Positions 47,547-57,010 are shown, counted from the stretch's first letter. The stretch: 64,000 nt of DNA from Streptomyces sp. 378 (GCF_030124145.1 NZ_JASKMS010000007.1:124001-188000), one strand, 5' to 3'. Notes: generated from the letters alone by a model not told the origin. Numbers and translations are program-made.

Positions 47547-48401
47547 TCAGGGCGTCCGGGCGATCAGATACCGGAACACGTTCGGCATCCACACCGTCCC
47601 GTCCTGGCGCTGGTGCGGATGCAGGGCCTCGACCAGTTCCTTGTCCACCTGCACCTGGTCCGTCGCCGTCATCGCCGGGTCGAACAGCCCCGTCGACTTC
47701 AGGCCGCGTACCGCGCTGTCCACATCGGCGTAGCCGAAGGGGCATGCCACCCGCCCCGACCCGTCCGGCTCGAGCCCGGCCCGCTGGGCGACGTCCTCCA
47801 GGTCGTCCCGGCAGGCGGGACGCCAGCTGCCCGAGGTGCGCAACGGCTCCGCCAGCTTCGTGGCCACCCGCATCACGGACGCCGTCGCGCAGCGCTCCGG
47901 CGGGCCCCAGCCGGCCAGCACCACGGCCGCACCGCGCTGGGCGAGCGGCGTGGCCTCCGCGAGCAGTCCGCCCAGGCCCTCCGAGTCGCCCGCGAGGCAC
48001 CCGATCGGCTCGAAGGCGGTCACCAGGGTGTACCCGGGAGCGCCCGGCTCCGCGGTGTCCCGGGGCGAGCCGTCGACCAGCCGGGTGTGCGGCCACGGAC
48101 GTGCGCCCGGCGCTTCGGGGAGCAGCCGCTCCCGCGCCAGGGCCATTCTTTCGGGAGATGCGTCGACACCGGTGACCGTCGCTCCCCGGGCGGCGGCCAT
48201 CAGCAGGGAGAGTCCGGAACCGCAGCCGAGGCCGAGCAGCCGCGTGGCGGGACCCACTTCCAGTCGCTCGTAGACGGCCTCGTAGAGCGGTACGAGCATC
48301 CGCTCCTGGATCTCGGACCAGTCACGCGCGCGTGCACGCACATCGACGCGGGGTGCGGTCCCCGCGTGAGGCAGGTGCTGCCGCACGAGCGTAGGTGTCA
48401 T
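47547..48401 (-). CDS. SAM-dependent methyltransferase (class I)
   Basis: A 284-residue methyltransferase of unknown substrate. The SAM-binding motif is LLGLGCGSGLSLLMAAARG (motif I) followed by VTGVDASPERMALARERL (motif II, acidic end). The C-terminal part is unique (DVDSAVRGLKSTGLFDPA, KELVEALHPHQRQDG). The ATG at 48401 is preferred to a longer opening. It stands alone, convergent with ffh. Confidence 0.85.
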   Translation of the reverse strand: MTPTLVRQHLPHAGTAPRVDVRARARDWSEIQERMLVPLYEAVYERLEVGPATRLLGLGCGSGLSLLMAAARGATVTGVDASPERMALARERLLPEAPGARPWPHTRLVDGSPRDTAEPGAPGYTLVTAFEPIGCLAGDSEGLGGLLAEATPLAQRGAAVVLAGWGPPERCATASVMRVATKLAEPLRTSGSWRPACRDDLEDVAQRAGLEPDGSGRVACPFGYADVDSAVRGLKSTGLFDPAMTATDQVQVDKELVEALHPHQRQDGTVWMPNVFRYLIARTP

Positions 48402-48962
48402 AAGTAAGCGCCCCAATCCGCCGAGAGTTGCCTCTTGCCCGATTCCATGGCCCCCGTGACAGTGCGCTCGCACTACCCCCGTATGCCAGGAAACTCCCCC
48501 CTCGACCTGTCGTCCAGTGGGATGCGGCCCGGTTCGTGAGTTGTCATGTGCCTATGGCGAGATTTCACATTCCGGCAACCTGGGCCCGCCGATCGCGCGG
48601 TGACCCTACGGTCTCCGGCCGCCAGGGGCGCGTCGGTGCCGGGCGCCGGCGACGCAACGGGTAACGTCGCGGTCGTCGCACGCGCTTGCCGAGTGGTGCC
48701 CGCGCCGACCGAACGGGGCGCGAGGTGACCGAAACGCCTCTTGCGCATCGGCGGAACCCCGGCGCACCGGCGCGCGGACGCGCTCTACGCGCCGGCGCGT
48801 ACGCGGAACTACGCACCACCTTGTGGTGAGCTGTGAGGCTTATCCACAGATCAGCGCACCCGCCCTCGTCGGGACGCATCAGAGGCAACTGACGGGTACG
48901 TGCAAATTATTTGGGATGGCCCGGAATCGGAACACTGGGGCACCCCGGCTCGTTGTCATTAC
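48402..48962. other. intergenic region with hairpins and an isolated DnaA box
   Basis: A 561-base gap between divergent genes. It contains CCGGCGCG/CGCGCCGG (48767-48795), CACCAC/GTGGTG (48814-48828), and a perfect DnaA-box match TTATCCACA at 48840-48848. No supported reading frame. The right part is the promoter region of the gene at 48963. Confidence 0.5.
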
Positions 48963-49565
48963 GTGAGCACGACACAGACACCACCTGTACTCGCCGCAGA
49001 GCTGGCACAGGCGTGGGCCGACATTCAGCGGTACCACCCCGAGCTGCCCGACCTTGCCGCGCCAGAGTCCCTGATCGGGGAGTCGTCGTCCGCGTGCGGT
49101 CACGAGCTCTCCTTCGAGCGACTGCTCCATGAGGCAGTCCATGGCATCGCCGCCGCGCGCGGCGTCCGCGACACCTCCCGTGCCGGCCGCTACCACAACC
49201 GCAGATTCCTCGCGATCGCCGAGGAGCTGGGCCTGGACCACCCCGAGGAACCGCATCCCAGCAGCGGTTTCTCCCTGGTCACGCTCACCCCCGAGGCGAA
49301 GCGCCGCTACCGCCCGACCATGGAACGCCTCCAGCGCGCCCTGAAGGCCCACACCGCCGCGACCTCCTCCGACACCTCCCGCACCTTCCGGGGCCCGGCC
49401 GCCCGCCACGGCTCCTCCGGCGGCGGCGTCCGGGTCAAGGCGGTCTGCGACTGCGGCCGCAACGTCCGGGTCGTACCGTCCGTCCTCGCCCAGGCCCCCA
49501 TCGTCTGTGGCGGCTGCGGCAAGCCGTTCCGGATCCCGGACGTCGTGGGAGCGGTAGCGAGCTGA
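48963..49565 (+). CDS. HExxH-motif (SprT-like) protein with C-terminal zinc ribbon
   Basis: A 200-residue protein. The segment SFERLLHEAVHGIAAARG contains HEAVH, the zinc-metalloprotease HExxH motif, and RYHNRRFLAIAEELGL resembles the SprT-like follow-up. The C-terminus has CDCGRNVRVVPSVLAQAPIVCGGCGKPF, a four-Cys zinc ribbon. This layout is that of SprT-like proteins, but proteolytic activity is unproven. It starts with GTG at 48963 and stands alone after an intergenic region with a DnaA box. Confidence 0.78.
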   Translation: MSTTQTPPVLAAELAQAWADIQRYHPELPDLAAPESLIGESSSACGHELSFERLLHEAVHGIAAARGVRDTSRAGRYHNRRFLAIAEELGLDHPEEPHPSSGFSLVTLTPEAKRRYRPTMERLQRALKAHTAATSSDTSRTFRGPAARHGSSGGGVRVKAVCDCGRNVRVVPSVLAQAPIVCGGCGKPFRIPDVVGAVAS

Positions 49566-49622
49566 CGCCCTCCGCCGGCATCTCGTGGGTGCCGGTCAGT
49601 GGCGCAGGGCTCGGGCCGTGAC

Positions 49623-49659
49623 GCGCACCCGACGGGCTTCACCTCCACGCCGGGTGCGC
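49623..49659 (+). terminator. hairpin after the SprT-like gene
   Basis: GCGCACCCG (49623-49631) and CGGGTGCGC (49651-49659) form a perfect 9-base stem with a 19-base loop, 58 bases after the stop. The rest of the gap to rpsP (to 49858) holds no gene; TAGCTG near 49727 may be part of an rpsP promoter. Confidence 0.55.
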
Positions 49660-49858
49660 TTTCGGCATGCCCGCGCAGCGGGTGATGCCCCCGGCCCGGA
49701 GGGGCCCCAGGGTGTGGCACAATGGCTAGCTGTACTCGACAGCCGCACAGGAACCCTCTCGCCTCCGGCTGACGCGTCCATCGGGCACTCGGGTACCGCA
49801 ACCCCACGCGGCTTTCTCGCCGTGCCCAACCACGTCAAAACCAGGAGAACCCACTCCC

Positions 49859-50278
49859 GTGGCAGTCAAGATCAAGCTGAAGCGTCTGGGCAAGATCCGT
49901 TCGCCTCACTACCGCATCGTCGTCGCCGACTCCCGTACCCGCCGTGACGGCCGGGCCATCGAGGAGATCGGCAAGTACCACCCGACGTACAACCCGTCGG
50001 TGATCGAGGTCGACGCCGAGCGCGTGGCGTACTGGCTCGGTGTCGGCGCTCAGCCGACCGAGCCCGTGATGGCCATCCTCAAGAAGACCGGCGACTGGCA
50101 GAAGTTCAAGGGCGAGCCCGCCCCGGCTCCGCTGCTGACGCAGCCCGAGAAGGCCGCGCGTCCGTCGTTCGAGGCCATCGGTGGCGACGACGAGGGCAAG
50201 GGTGAGGCGATCACCCAGAAGAAGAAGGCTGAGAAGAAGGACGAGGCCGCCGCTGAGTCCGCTTCGACCGAGGCCTGA
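49859..50278 (+). CDS. rpsP: 30S ribosomal protein S16
   Basis: S16 (139 residues) is an assembly protein of the small subunit. It begins [24 protein letters not shown] and has the Ala/Lys/Glu-rich C-terminal extension common in actinobacteria. The GTG at 49859 follows an AGGAG site. It opens the rpsP-KH-rimM-trmD-rplS group. Confidence 0.97.
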   Translation: MAVKIKLKRLGKIRSPHYRIVVADSRTRRDGRAIEEIGKYHPTYNPSVIEVDAERVAYWLGVGAQPTEPVMAILKKTGDWQKFKGEPAPAPLLTQPEKAARPSFEAIGGDDEGKGEAITQKKKAEKKDEAAAESASTEA

Positions 50279-50280
50279 GC

Positions 50281-50520
50281 ATGCTCGAGGAGGCTCTCGA
50301 GCACCTCGTGAAGGGCATCGTCGACAACCCTGACGATGTGCAGGTCGCCTCGCGCAACCTGCGCCGCGGTCGCGTGCTCGAGGTCCGGGTCCACCCGGAC
50401 GACCTCGGCAAGGTGATCGGCCGCAACGGCCGCACCGCACGCGCCCTGCGCACCGTCGTGGGCGCCATCGGCGGTCGCGGAGTCCGCGTCGACCTCGTCG
50501 ACGTGGACCACGTCCGCTGA
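50281..50520 (+). CDS. KH-domain RNA-binding protein (KhpA/YlqC)
   Basis: A 79-residue single KH-domain protein. GKVIGRNGRTARALRTVVGA is the KH GxxG loop. KhpA-type proteins pair with a KhpB/Jag partner and affect RNA binding and cell-wall growth in other Gram-positives. The ATG at 50281 is 3 bases after the rpsP stop. Confidence 0.93.
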   Translation: MLEEALEHLVKGIVDNPDDVQVASRNLRRGRVLEVRVHPDDLGKVIGRNGRTARALRTVVGAIGGRGVRVDLVDVDHVR

Positions 50521-50538
50521 CGCTTATCGCAACCGGCT

Positions 50539-50574
50539 CGGGCCGGGGAGGGCCTGAGGGCCGTCCCCGGCCCG
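50539..50574 (+). terminator. strong hairpin between KH gene and rimM
   Basis: A 16-base stem CGGGCCGGGGAGGGCC / GGCCGTCCCCGGCCCG with one mismatch and a TGAG loop. It may attenuate transcription into rimM. Confidence 0.6.
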
Positions 50575-50601
50575 TCGCTGTATGACAGGAGACTTGGACA
50601 C

Positions 50602-51144
50602 GTGCAGCTGGTAGTCGCACGGATCGGCCGTGCCCATGGCATCAAGGGTGAGGTCACCGTCGAGGTACGGACCGACGAGCCTGAGCTGAGGCTCGCCCCC
50701 GGTGCCGTGCTCGCCACCGATCCCGCCACCACGGGACCGCTCACCATCGAGACGGGCCGCGTCCACAGCGGCCGCCTCCTGCTGCGCTTCGAAGGCGTCA
50801 GCGACCGCAGCGGCGCGGAGGCCCTGCGCAACACCCTCCTGATCGCCGAGGTCGATCCGGAGGAACGTCCCGAGGACGAGGACGAGTACTACGACCACCA
50901 GCTCATCGACCTCGACGTGGTCACCGCGGACGGCACCGAGGTCGGCCGGATCACGGAGATCTCCCACCTGCCCTCGCAGGACCTGTTCATCGTGGAGCGC
51001 CCCGACGGCAGCGAGGTGCTGATCCCCTTCGTCGAGGAGATCGTCACCGAGATCGACCTGGAGGAGCAGAGGGCCGTCATCACCCCGCCGCCCGGTCTGA
51101 TCGACGACCGCGCCGAGATCGCCTCCAGCCGGGAAGAGCCGTAA
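50602..51144 (+). CDS. rimM: ribosome maturation factor RimM
   Basis: RimM assists 30S head assembly through S19. The 180-residue protein has the N-terminal [19 protein letters not shown] and a PRC-barrel ([20 protein letters not shown]). It starts with GTG at 50602, and its stop is directly followed by the trmD ATG. Confidence 0.95.
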   Translation: MQLVVARIGRAHGIKGEVTVEVRTDEPELRLAPGAVLATDPATTGPLTIETGRVHSGRLLLRFEGVSDRSGAEALRNTLLIAEVDPEERPEDEDEYYDHQLIDLDVVTADGTEVGRITEISHLPSQDLFIVERPDGSEVLIPFVEEIVTEIDLEEQRAVITPPPGLIDDRAEIASSREEP

Positions 51145-51978
51145 ATGCGCCTCGACGTCGTCACGATCTTCCCCGAGTACCTGGAACCGCTGAACGTCTC
51201 CCTCGTCGGCAAGGCGCGTGCGCGGGGACAGCTCGGCGTGCACGTCCACGACCTGCGCTCCTGGACCTACGACCGCCACAACACCGTCGACGACACCCCG
51301 TACGGCGGCGGTCCCGGCATGGTCATGAAGACCGAGCCGTGGGGGGACGCGCTGGACTCCGTCCTGGCCGACGGCTACGAGACGGGCTCCCGGGCGCCCG
51401 CCCTCATCGTGCCCACACCCAGCGGCAGCCCCTTCACCCAGGAACTCGCCGTCCAGCTCTCCGAGCGCCCGTGGCTGATCTTCACGCCGGGCCGCTACGA
51501 GGGCATCGACCGCCGCGTCATCGACGAGTACGCGACCCGGATGCCGGTCTACGAGGTGTCCATCGGCGATTACGTCCTGGCCGGTGGCGAGGCGGCCGTC
51601 CTCGTCGTCACCGAGGCCGTGGCGCGGCTGCTGCCCGGCGTCCTGGGCAACGCCGAGTCCCACCGGGACGACTCCTTCGCGCCCGGCGCGATGGCCAACC
51701 TCCTGGAGGGGCCCGTCTACACCAAGCCCCCCGAGTGGCGCGGCCGGGACATCCCCGACGTGCTGCTCAGCGGCCACCACGGCAGGATCGCCCGCTGGCG
51801 CCGCGACGAGGCGCTCAAGCGCACCACGGCCCACCGGCCCGACCTCATCGAGCGCTGCGACCCCAAGGCCTTCGACAAGAAGGACCGCGAGATGCTCTCC
51901 ATCCTGGGGTGGGCGCCGGACCCTGCGGGGGAGCCGTACGGCCGATTTTGGCGCAGGACCGAGGGCGTGGAAGAATAG
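51145..51978 (+). CDS. trmD: tRNA (guanine37-N1)-methyltransferase TrmD
   Basis: TrmD makes m1G37 in tRNA, preventing frameshifting. The 277-residue protein has the SPOUT knot motifs FTPGRYEGIDRRVIDEYA and SIGDYVLAGGEAAVLVVTEA. It begins directly after rimM. rplS follows about 136 bases later. Confidence 0.96.
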   Translation: MRLDVVTIFPEYLEPLNVSLVGKARARGQLGVHVHDLRSWTYDRHNTVDDTPYGGGPGMVMKTEPWGDALDSVLADGYETGSRAPALIVPTPSGSPFTQELAVQLSERPWLIFTPGRYEGIDRRVIDEYATRMPVYEVSIGDYVLAGGEAAVLVVTEAVARLLPGVLGNAESHRDDSFAPGAMANLLEGPVYTKPPEWRGRDIPDVLLSGHHGRIARWRRDEALKRTTAHRPDLIERCDPKAFDKKDREMLSILGWAPDPAGEPYGRFWRRTEGVEE

Positions 51979-52114
51979 CCAGCTGTTGTGCGTCCGTCCG
52001 GCGTGCGCCCCTGCCACAGGGGGAGACGACGTCCGCCCCGACCCGCGCGACCCACCTTCCGCAAGACCTAGTTTCCGTTGATGACCTGTGGCATCAGCGA
52101 GGAAAGCAGACGAA

Positions 52115-52465
52115 ATGTCTCACCTGCTCGACACCGTCGACTCCGCGTCGCTGCGCAGCGACGTCCCCGCCTTCCGCCCGGGCGACACGGTCAACGTGCA
52201 CGTCCGGGTCATCGAGGGCAACCGCTCCCGTGTGCAGCAGTTCAAGGGCGTCGTGATCCGCCGCCAGGGCTCCGGCGTGCGCGAGACCTTCACGGTCCGC
52301 AAGGTCTCCTTCTCCGTCGGCGTCGAGCGCACCTTCCCGGTGCACACCCCGATCGTGGAGAAGATCGAGCTCGTCACCAAGGGTGACGTCCGCCGCGCCA
52401 AGCTGTACTACCTGCGCGAGCTGCGCGGCAAGGCCGCGAAGATCAAGGAGAAGCGCGAGAGCTGA
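52115..52465 (+). CDS. rplS: 50S ribosomal protein L19
   Basis: L19 (116 residues) sits at the interface of the subunits. It starts [20 protein letters not shown] and has [20 protein letters not shown] and the ending [19 protein letters not shown]. The ATG at 52115 is preferred to the in-frame ATG at 52088. The signal peptidase group follows 45 bases later. Confidence 0.97.
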   Translation: MSHLLDTVDSASLRSDVPAFRPGDTVNVHVRVIEGNRSRVQQFKGVVIRRQGSGVRETFTVRKVSFSVGVERTFPVHTPIVEKIELVTKGDVRRAKLYYLRELRGKAAKIKEKRES

Positions 52466-52510
52466 GCGCTCTCCGGGGTTCGCGTCGGGGCCGGATAGCA
52501 TCTGGCTCCG

Positions 52511-53236
52511 ATGGACACCGAAGCACAGCCGACGGAGCGCGACCGCTCCTCCCGCCCTTCCGGTTCCGAGGCGACGACCTCGCAAGCCGCAGGGCCGGAG
52601 GACCGGTCGCGTTTCACGTTGGTGGCGCGGGTCAGCTCCTGGGTCCCGGGCGGCCGGCTCACTCTCACCCTGCTGCTCTGCCTGCTGTTCTCGCTGCTGC
52701 TCAGCACGTTCGTGGTGCGCCCGTTCCAGATCCCCAGCGGATCCATGGAGCAGGGTTTGAGGATCGGGGACCGGGTTCTCGTAAATAGGTTGGCGTACCG
52801 TTTCGAAGCTGCGCCGCAGCGGGGAGACATCGTCGTGTTCGACGGGACCGGGTACTTCGGGCACGCGGACTACATCAAACGCGTTGTCGGCGTGGGGGGA
52901 GACCACGTGGTCTGCTGCGACAGCGAGGGGAGGATCCAGGTGAACGGCCGGCCGGTCGACGAGTCGGGCTTCCTGTATCCCGGCGACAGCCCGTCCGCGG
53001 TGCCCTTCGACGTCGTCGTGCCCGACGGCACCCTGTTCGTCCTCGGCGACCACCGCGGCGAATCCAGCGACTCCCGCGACCACCTCGGCTCCCCCGGCGG
53101 CGGCATGATCCCCGTCGGCGAGGTGATCGGACGCGCCGACTGGATCGTCTGGCCCTTCGGCCACGCCGGCCGGCTGCACCGCCCCGACGCCTACACGCGC
53201 GTGCCCGCGGCCGCGAGGGCGGGCGCCCATGGGTAA
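52511..53236 (+). CDS. sipW: type I signal peptidase (SipW-like)
   Basis: This membrane protease removes signal peptides from secreted proteins. The 241-residue protein has one membrane segment (about residues 50-68) followed by IPSGSMEQ with catalytic Ser78, and YIKRVVGVGGD with general-base Lys123. It lacks the C-terminal membrane segment of its paralogues. The next sip gene overlaps its end by 8 bases. Confidence 0.93.
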   Translation: MDTEAQPTERDRSSRPSGSEATTSQAAGPEDRSRFTLVARVSSWVPGGRLTLTLLLCLLFSLLLSTFVVRPFQIPSGSMEQGLRIGDRVLVNRLAYRFEAAPQRGDIVVFDGTGYFGHADYIKRVVGVGGDHVVCCDSEGRIQVNGRPVDESGFLYPGDSPSAVPFDVVVPDGTLFVLGDHRGESSDSRDHLGSPGGGMIPVGEVIGRADWIVWPFGHAGRLHRPDAYTRVPAAARAGAHG

Positions 53237-54320
53237 CCGAGGCAAACCGCGCGGCGTCCCCGCGAGCCCTGCGGAGAACCTGCTGCCCACCGGCGCTCGA
53301 CGCACCGCCCCGTCCGGCAGCGGTCGTACGCGGGCCGAACGCCGCAAGCTCCAGCGCAAGGTCAAGCGGCGGCGCCGACGCGGTGCCGTCAAGGAGATAC
53401 CGCTCCTCGTGGGCGTCGCCCTCCTGATTGCGCTCGTGCTGAAGACGTTCCTCGTCCAGGCCTTCGTCATCCCGTCCGGCTCCATGGAGCAGACGATCCA
53501 GATCGGCGACCGCGTCCTGGTCGACAAGCTCACCCCGTGGTTCGGCTCGAAGCCGCAGCGCGGGGACGTCGTCGTGTTCAAGGACCCGGGAGGCTGGCTC
53601 CAGGACGAGCAGCCGATCACGCAGAAGACCGACCCCATCGTCGTCAAGCAGGTCAAGGAAGGGCTCACCTTCATCGGCCTGCTGCCTTCCGAGAACGAGA
53701 AGGACCTCATCAAGCGGGTCGTCGGCGTCGGCGGCGACCGGGTCAAGTGCTGTGACACGCAGGGGCGCGTGACCGTCAACGGCATCCCGCTGATCGAGGA
53801 CTACCTGTATCCCGGCGCCGCCCCGTCCGACACGCCGTTCGACATCACCGTCCCTCAGGGGCGGTTGTGGGTCATGGGCGACCACCGGAACAACTCCGCG
53901 GACTCCCGCGCCCACCAGGACACCGACTACGGGGGCACGGTCTCCGAGGACGAGGTCGTGGGCCGCGCCATGGTGATCGCCTGGCCCTTCGGCCACTGGA
54001 ACATGCTGGAGGAACCCAAGACGTACGCCTCCGTGTCCGACTCGGCCACCGGGTCGACCGCTGCCCCCGAACCGTCGCATAGGGTTGCCCCCTACGATGC
54101 GAACGGAACGATCCAGCTCCCGACCCCTGCGGAACTCCCGCTCGTTATGGGAGTGGTGGGCCTGCGCCGTCTAGGGGGCAGGCAGCGGCACAGAGTGAGG
54201 AGTTGGCGTGGGGGATGTGGCGGTTGGCGCACGGTCCGGACACGACGGCGAGGAGCATCGCGGACGCCCCGCGCAATCCGCCGTCCCGGCCGCGGACAGC
54301 GCCGTGACCTCCGGGAATGA
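53229..54320 (+). CDS. sipX: type I signal peptidase (SipX-like)
   Basis: A 363-residue paralogue. A basic N-terminus (LQRKVKRRRRRGAVK) precedes the membrane segment; catalytic Ser85 lies in IPSGSMEQ and Lys162 in LIKRVVGVGGD. A second hydrophobic stretch is LPLVMGVVGL near residue 305, followed by an Arg-rich tail (about 50 residues). That tail is read in a different frame over the start of sipY, a 113-base overlap. Either the tail is real or the functional protein depends little on it. Confidence 0.9.
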   Translation: MGNRGKPRGVPASPAENLLPTGARRTAPSGSGRTRAERRKLQRKVKRRRRRGAVKEIPLLVGVALLIALVLKTFLVQAFVIPSGSMEQTIQIGDRVLVDKLTPWFGSKPQRGDVVVFKDPGGWLQDEQPITQKTDPIVVKQVKEGLTFIGLLPSENEKDLIKRVVGVGGDRVKCCDTQGRVTVNGIPLIEDYLYPGAAPSDTPFDITVPQGRLWVMGDHRNNSADSRAHQDTDYGGTVSEDEVVGRAMVIAWPFGHWNMLEEPKTYASVSDSATGSTAAPEPSHRVAPYDANGTIQLPTPAELPLVMGVVGLRRLGGRQRHRVRSWRGGCGGWRTVRTRRRGASRTPRAIRRPGRGQRRDLRE

Positions 54321-55170
54321 CTCCGGGGCAGCCGAGGACGACAGGGTGACGGACGAGCACACGACAGCCGGGGACCAGGAGCCGGGCGGCACGGCCCGGA
54401 CACCGAAGAAGCCGCGCTCCTTTTGGAAGGAGCTGCCCATCCTGATCGGTATCGCGCTGGTCCTGGCGCTGCTGATCAAGACCTTCCTGGTGCAGGCCTT
54501 CTCCATCCCCTCCGACTCGATGCAGAACACCCTCCAGCAGGGTGACCGGGTCCTGGTCGACAAGCTCACCCCCTGGTTCGGGTCCGAGCCCGAGCGCGGC
54601 GAGGTCGTCGTCTTCCACGACCCGGACAAGTGGCTGGCGGGCGAGCCGACCGCGGACCCGAACGCCCTGCAGACCTTCCTCAGCTGGATCGGCCTCATGC
54701 CGTCCGCCGAGGAGAAGGACCTCATCAAGCGCGTCATCGGCGTCGGCGGCGACACGATCCAGTGCGAGGGCACCGGCCCGCTCACGGTCAACGGCAAGGC
54801 GCTGGACGAGCGGTCGTACGTCTACGCCGGCAACACGCCGTGCAGCCAGGACGACCAGGGCGGCCAGTTCAAGGTGAAGGTCCCCGAGGGCTTCATCTGG
54901 GTCATGGGCGACCACCGGCAGAACTCGCGGGACTCCCGCTACAACCAGGCCGACAAGAACCACGGCATGGTCCCGGTGAAGGACGTCGTCGGGCGCGCCG
55001 TCGTCATCGCCTGGCCGATCAACCGCTGGGACACCCTGACGGTCCCGGACACCTTCGACCAGGCCGGTCTCAACGCCCGGCCGGCCGTCGGCGGCCTTCC
55101 GGTCGCGCCGCAGGGAATCGCGCTCCTCGGTGTGGTGCCGGTCGTGCTCTGGCGTCGCCGGAAGCTGTGA
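54208..55170 (+). CDS. sipY: type I signal peptidase (SipY-like)
   Basis: A 320-residue paralogue. A long polar N-terminus (about 73 residues) precedes the membrane segment; Ser104 lies in IPSDSMQN and Lys174 in LIKRVIGVGGD. A C-terminal hydrophobic segment (GIALLGVVPVVLWRRRK) is probably a second anchor. It starts with GTG at 54208 inside sipX; a later start would shorten only the polar part. Confidence 0.92.
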   Translation: MGDVAVGARSGHDGEEHRGRPAQSAVPAADSAVTSGNDSGAAEDDRVTDEHTTAGDQEPGGTARTPKKPRSFWKELPILIGIALVLALLIKTFLVQAFSIPSDSMQNTLQQGDRVLVDKLTPWFGSEPERGEVVVFHDPDKWLAGEPTADPNALQTFLSWIGLMPSAEEKDLIKRVIGVGGDTIQCEGTGPLTVNGKALDERSYVYAGNTPCSQDDQGGQFKVKVPEGFIWVMGDHRQNSRDSRYNQADKNHGMVPVKDVVGRAVVIAWPINRWDTLTVPDTFDQAGLNARPAVGGLPVAPQGIALLGVVPVVLWRRRKL

Positions 55171-55221
55171 TCCCGGCCATGGGCTGACCCCGGCCGGTAC
55201 CCCCGGGTAGGGTGCGGACCC

Positions 55222-56001
55222 ATGGGTGGCGAGAGCAGGACGCACACGGCCCCGCGCAGCGGTGGCCCGAGCACGGGCCCGGTGGGCAGCCGGACCGGAC
55301 AGCGATTGTCCGGGCTGGCCGTCGCGCTGGGCCTGGTGCTGTTCCTCGGCGGTTTCGCCTGGGGAGCGGTGGTCTACCGGCCGTACACGGTCCCCACCAG
55401 TTCCATGACCCCGACGATCGACGCGGGTGACCGGATCCTGGCGCAGCGCGTCGACGGAGCCGAGGTCCACCGCGGTGACGTCGTCGTCTTCAAGGACGCG
55501 ACCTGGGCCAACGCGCCGATGGTCAAGCGCGTGGTCGCCGTCGGCGGGGACACGGTCTCCTGCTGCCAGGACGGCAAGCTGAAGGTCAACGGCAAGGAGA
55601 TCGACGAGACGTACCTGCCCGACGGCACCCCGGCCGAGATGAGCAACTTCCCGGCCGTGACCGTCCCCAAGGGCCGTCTCTTCCTGCTCGGCGACGAGCG
55701 CGGCAACTCCGTGGACTCCACCGCCCACCTGACCGACGCCGCCAGCGGCACGGTGGCGCGCTCCGCCGTGGACGCCCGCGTCGACGCCGTCGTGTGGCCG
55801 ATGGAGGGCATGCTGGAGCGCCCCACCGGCTTCGAGCCGCTCGGTGCCCTCTCCTCGCCCGGCCCACTGCGGACGATCACTCTCCTCGTGATCGCGGGAG
55901 CGGTGCTCGTCCTGGGCGGAGGCGCCTACGGGCCCATCGCCAAGCGCTCCGCGGCCGCCCGGGCCCGACGGGCGCGCTCGGAGCCCGCGGGTGTCCGCTG
56001 A
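55222..56001 (+). CDS. sipZ: type I signal peptidase (SipZ-like)
   Basis: A 259-residue paralogue, more divergent. Ser61 lies in PTSSMTPTIDAGDRI and Lys102 in MVKRVVAVGGD. There are two membrane segments, near residues 30-52 (GLAVALGLVLFLGGFAWGAV) and near residue 220 (ITLLVIAGAVLVLGGGAYG). It starts with ATG at 55222. The Nudix gene overlaps its end by 11 bases, so the transcript probably continues. Confidence 0.93.
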   Translation: MGGESRTHTAPRSGGPSTGPVGSRTGQRLSGLAVALGLVLFLGGFAWGAVVYRPYTVPTSSMTPTIDAGDRILAQRVDGAEVHRGDVVVFKDATWANAPMVKRVVAVGGDTVSCCQDGKLKVNGKEIDETYLPDGTPAEMSNFPAVTVPKGRLFLLGDERGNSVDSTAHLTDAASGTVARSAVDARVDAVVWPMEGMLERPTGFEPLGALSSPGPLRTITLLVIAGAVLVLGGGAYGPIAKRSAAARARRARSEPAGVR

Positions 56002-56515
56002 GGCCGTGCAGCCGGGCCAGGACACCTACCGGGGCGGACTGCGCAGGGTCGCCCGGGTCGTGCTGCTCGACCCGCGGGACCGCATCCTCCTGCTGCACGG
56101 ACACGAGCCCGACGATCCTGCCGACGACTGGTGGTTCACGCCCGGCGGGGGAGTGGAGGGCGACGAGAGCCGTGAACAGGCCGCCCTGCGGGAACTCGCC
56201 GAGGAGACGGGCATCACCGAGGTGGAGCTCGGGCCGGTGCTGTGGCGGCGGAGGTGCTCCTTCCCGTTCGCGGGCCGCCGCTGGGACCAGGACGAGTGGT
56301 ACTACCTGGCTCGCACGGACCGCACGACGGTCGCCGCCGCCGGGCTGACCGAGCTGGAACGGCGCAGTGTCGCCGGAGCGCGCTGGTGGACGTGTCCGGA
56401 ACTGAGCCGGGCACATGAGACGGTGTATCCGACCAGACTCGCCGGGCTGCTGCGCACGCTGCTCGACGAAGGTCCCCCGGCCAGGCCTGTGATCCTTGAC
56501 CCGGAAATCGTCTAG
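55991..56515 (+). CDS. Nudix hydrolase
   Basis: A 174-residue Nudix protein of unknown substrate. The box GGGVEGDESREQAALRELAE with following ETGI matches Gx5Ex7REUXEEXGU. The GTG at 55991 overlaps sipZ. Substrates of such proteins are typically nucleoside diphosphate derivatives. Confidence 0.9.
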   Translation: MSAEAVQPGQDTYRGGLRRVARVVLLDPRDRILLLHGHEPDDPADDWWFTPGGGVEGDESREQAALRELAEETGITEVELGPVLWRRRCSFPFAGRRWDQDEWYYLARTDRTTVAAAGLTELERRSVAGARWWTCPELSRAHETVYPTRLAGLLRTLLDEGPPARPVILDPEIV

Positions 56516-56572
56516 GGGCTCACGGGACTGGCGCACAATGGGGGGGATCGCACGGCTGAAGGGGAACATGCC

Positions 56573-56881
56573 ATGAGCGCCGAGGACCTCGAGAAGTACG
56601 AGACCGAGATGGAGCTGAAGCTCTACCGGGAGTACCGCGATGTCGTCGGTCTGTTCAAATACGTGATCGAGACCGAGCGGCGCTTCTACCTCACCAACGA
56701 CTATGAGATGCAGGTGCACTCGGTCCAGGGTGAAGTGTTTTTCGAGGTCTCCATGGCGGACGCTTGGGTGTGGGACATGTACCGGCCGGCGCGGTTCGTG
56801 AAGCAGGTCCGGGTCCTCACGTTCAAGGATGTGAACATTGAGGAGCTGAACAAGAGCGATCTGGAGCTGCCGAGCGGGTGA
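56573..56881 (+). CDS. DUF2469 conserved actinobacterial protein
   Basis: A 102-residue acidic protein, strongly conserved in actinobacteria as DUF2469 (MSAEDLEKYETEMELKLYRE; FFEVSMADAWVWDMYRPAR). It lies after the signal peptidase/Nudix cluster, as in other actinomycetes. Function unknown. Confidence 0.9.
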   Translation: MSAEDLEKYETEMELKLYREYRDVVGLFKYVIETERRFYLTNDYEMQVHSVQGEVFFEVSMADAWVWDMYRPARFVKQVRVLTFKDVNIEELNKSDLELPSG

Positions 56882-56927
56882 GCCCACCCGTCGTCGCGGC
56901 CTCCGGTCACCCGGGTGGGTGGTGAGG

Positions 56928-56936
56928 TTGTCCACA
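56928..56936. other. isolated DnaA-box match
   Basis: TTGTCCACA matches the streptomycete DnaA-box consensus, with a weaker CTGTCCACC 16 bases downstream, in the gap before yraN. Binding is unproven. Confidence 0.4.
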
Positions 56937-57010
56937 GCCGCTGAGCTGTCCACCAAGATCCACTTCGTGGTGGCGGGTGCGTGATCGTTGGCGCCGGAGG
57001 TGGTGCCGAC

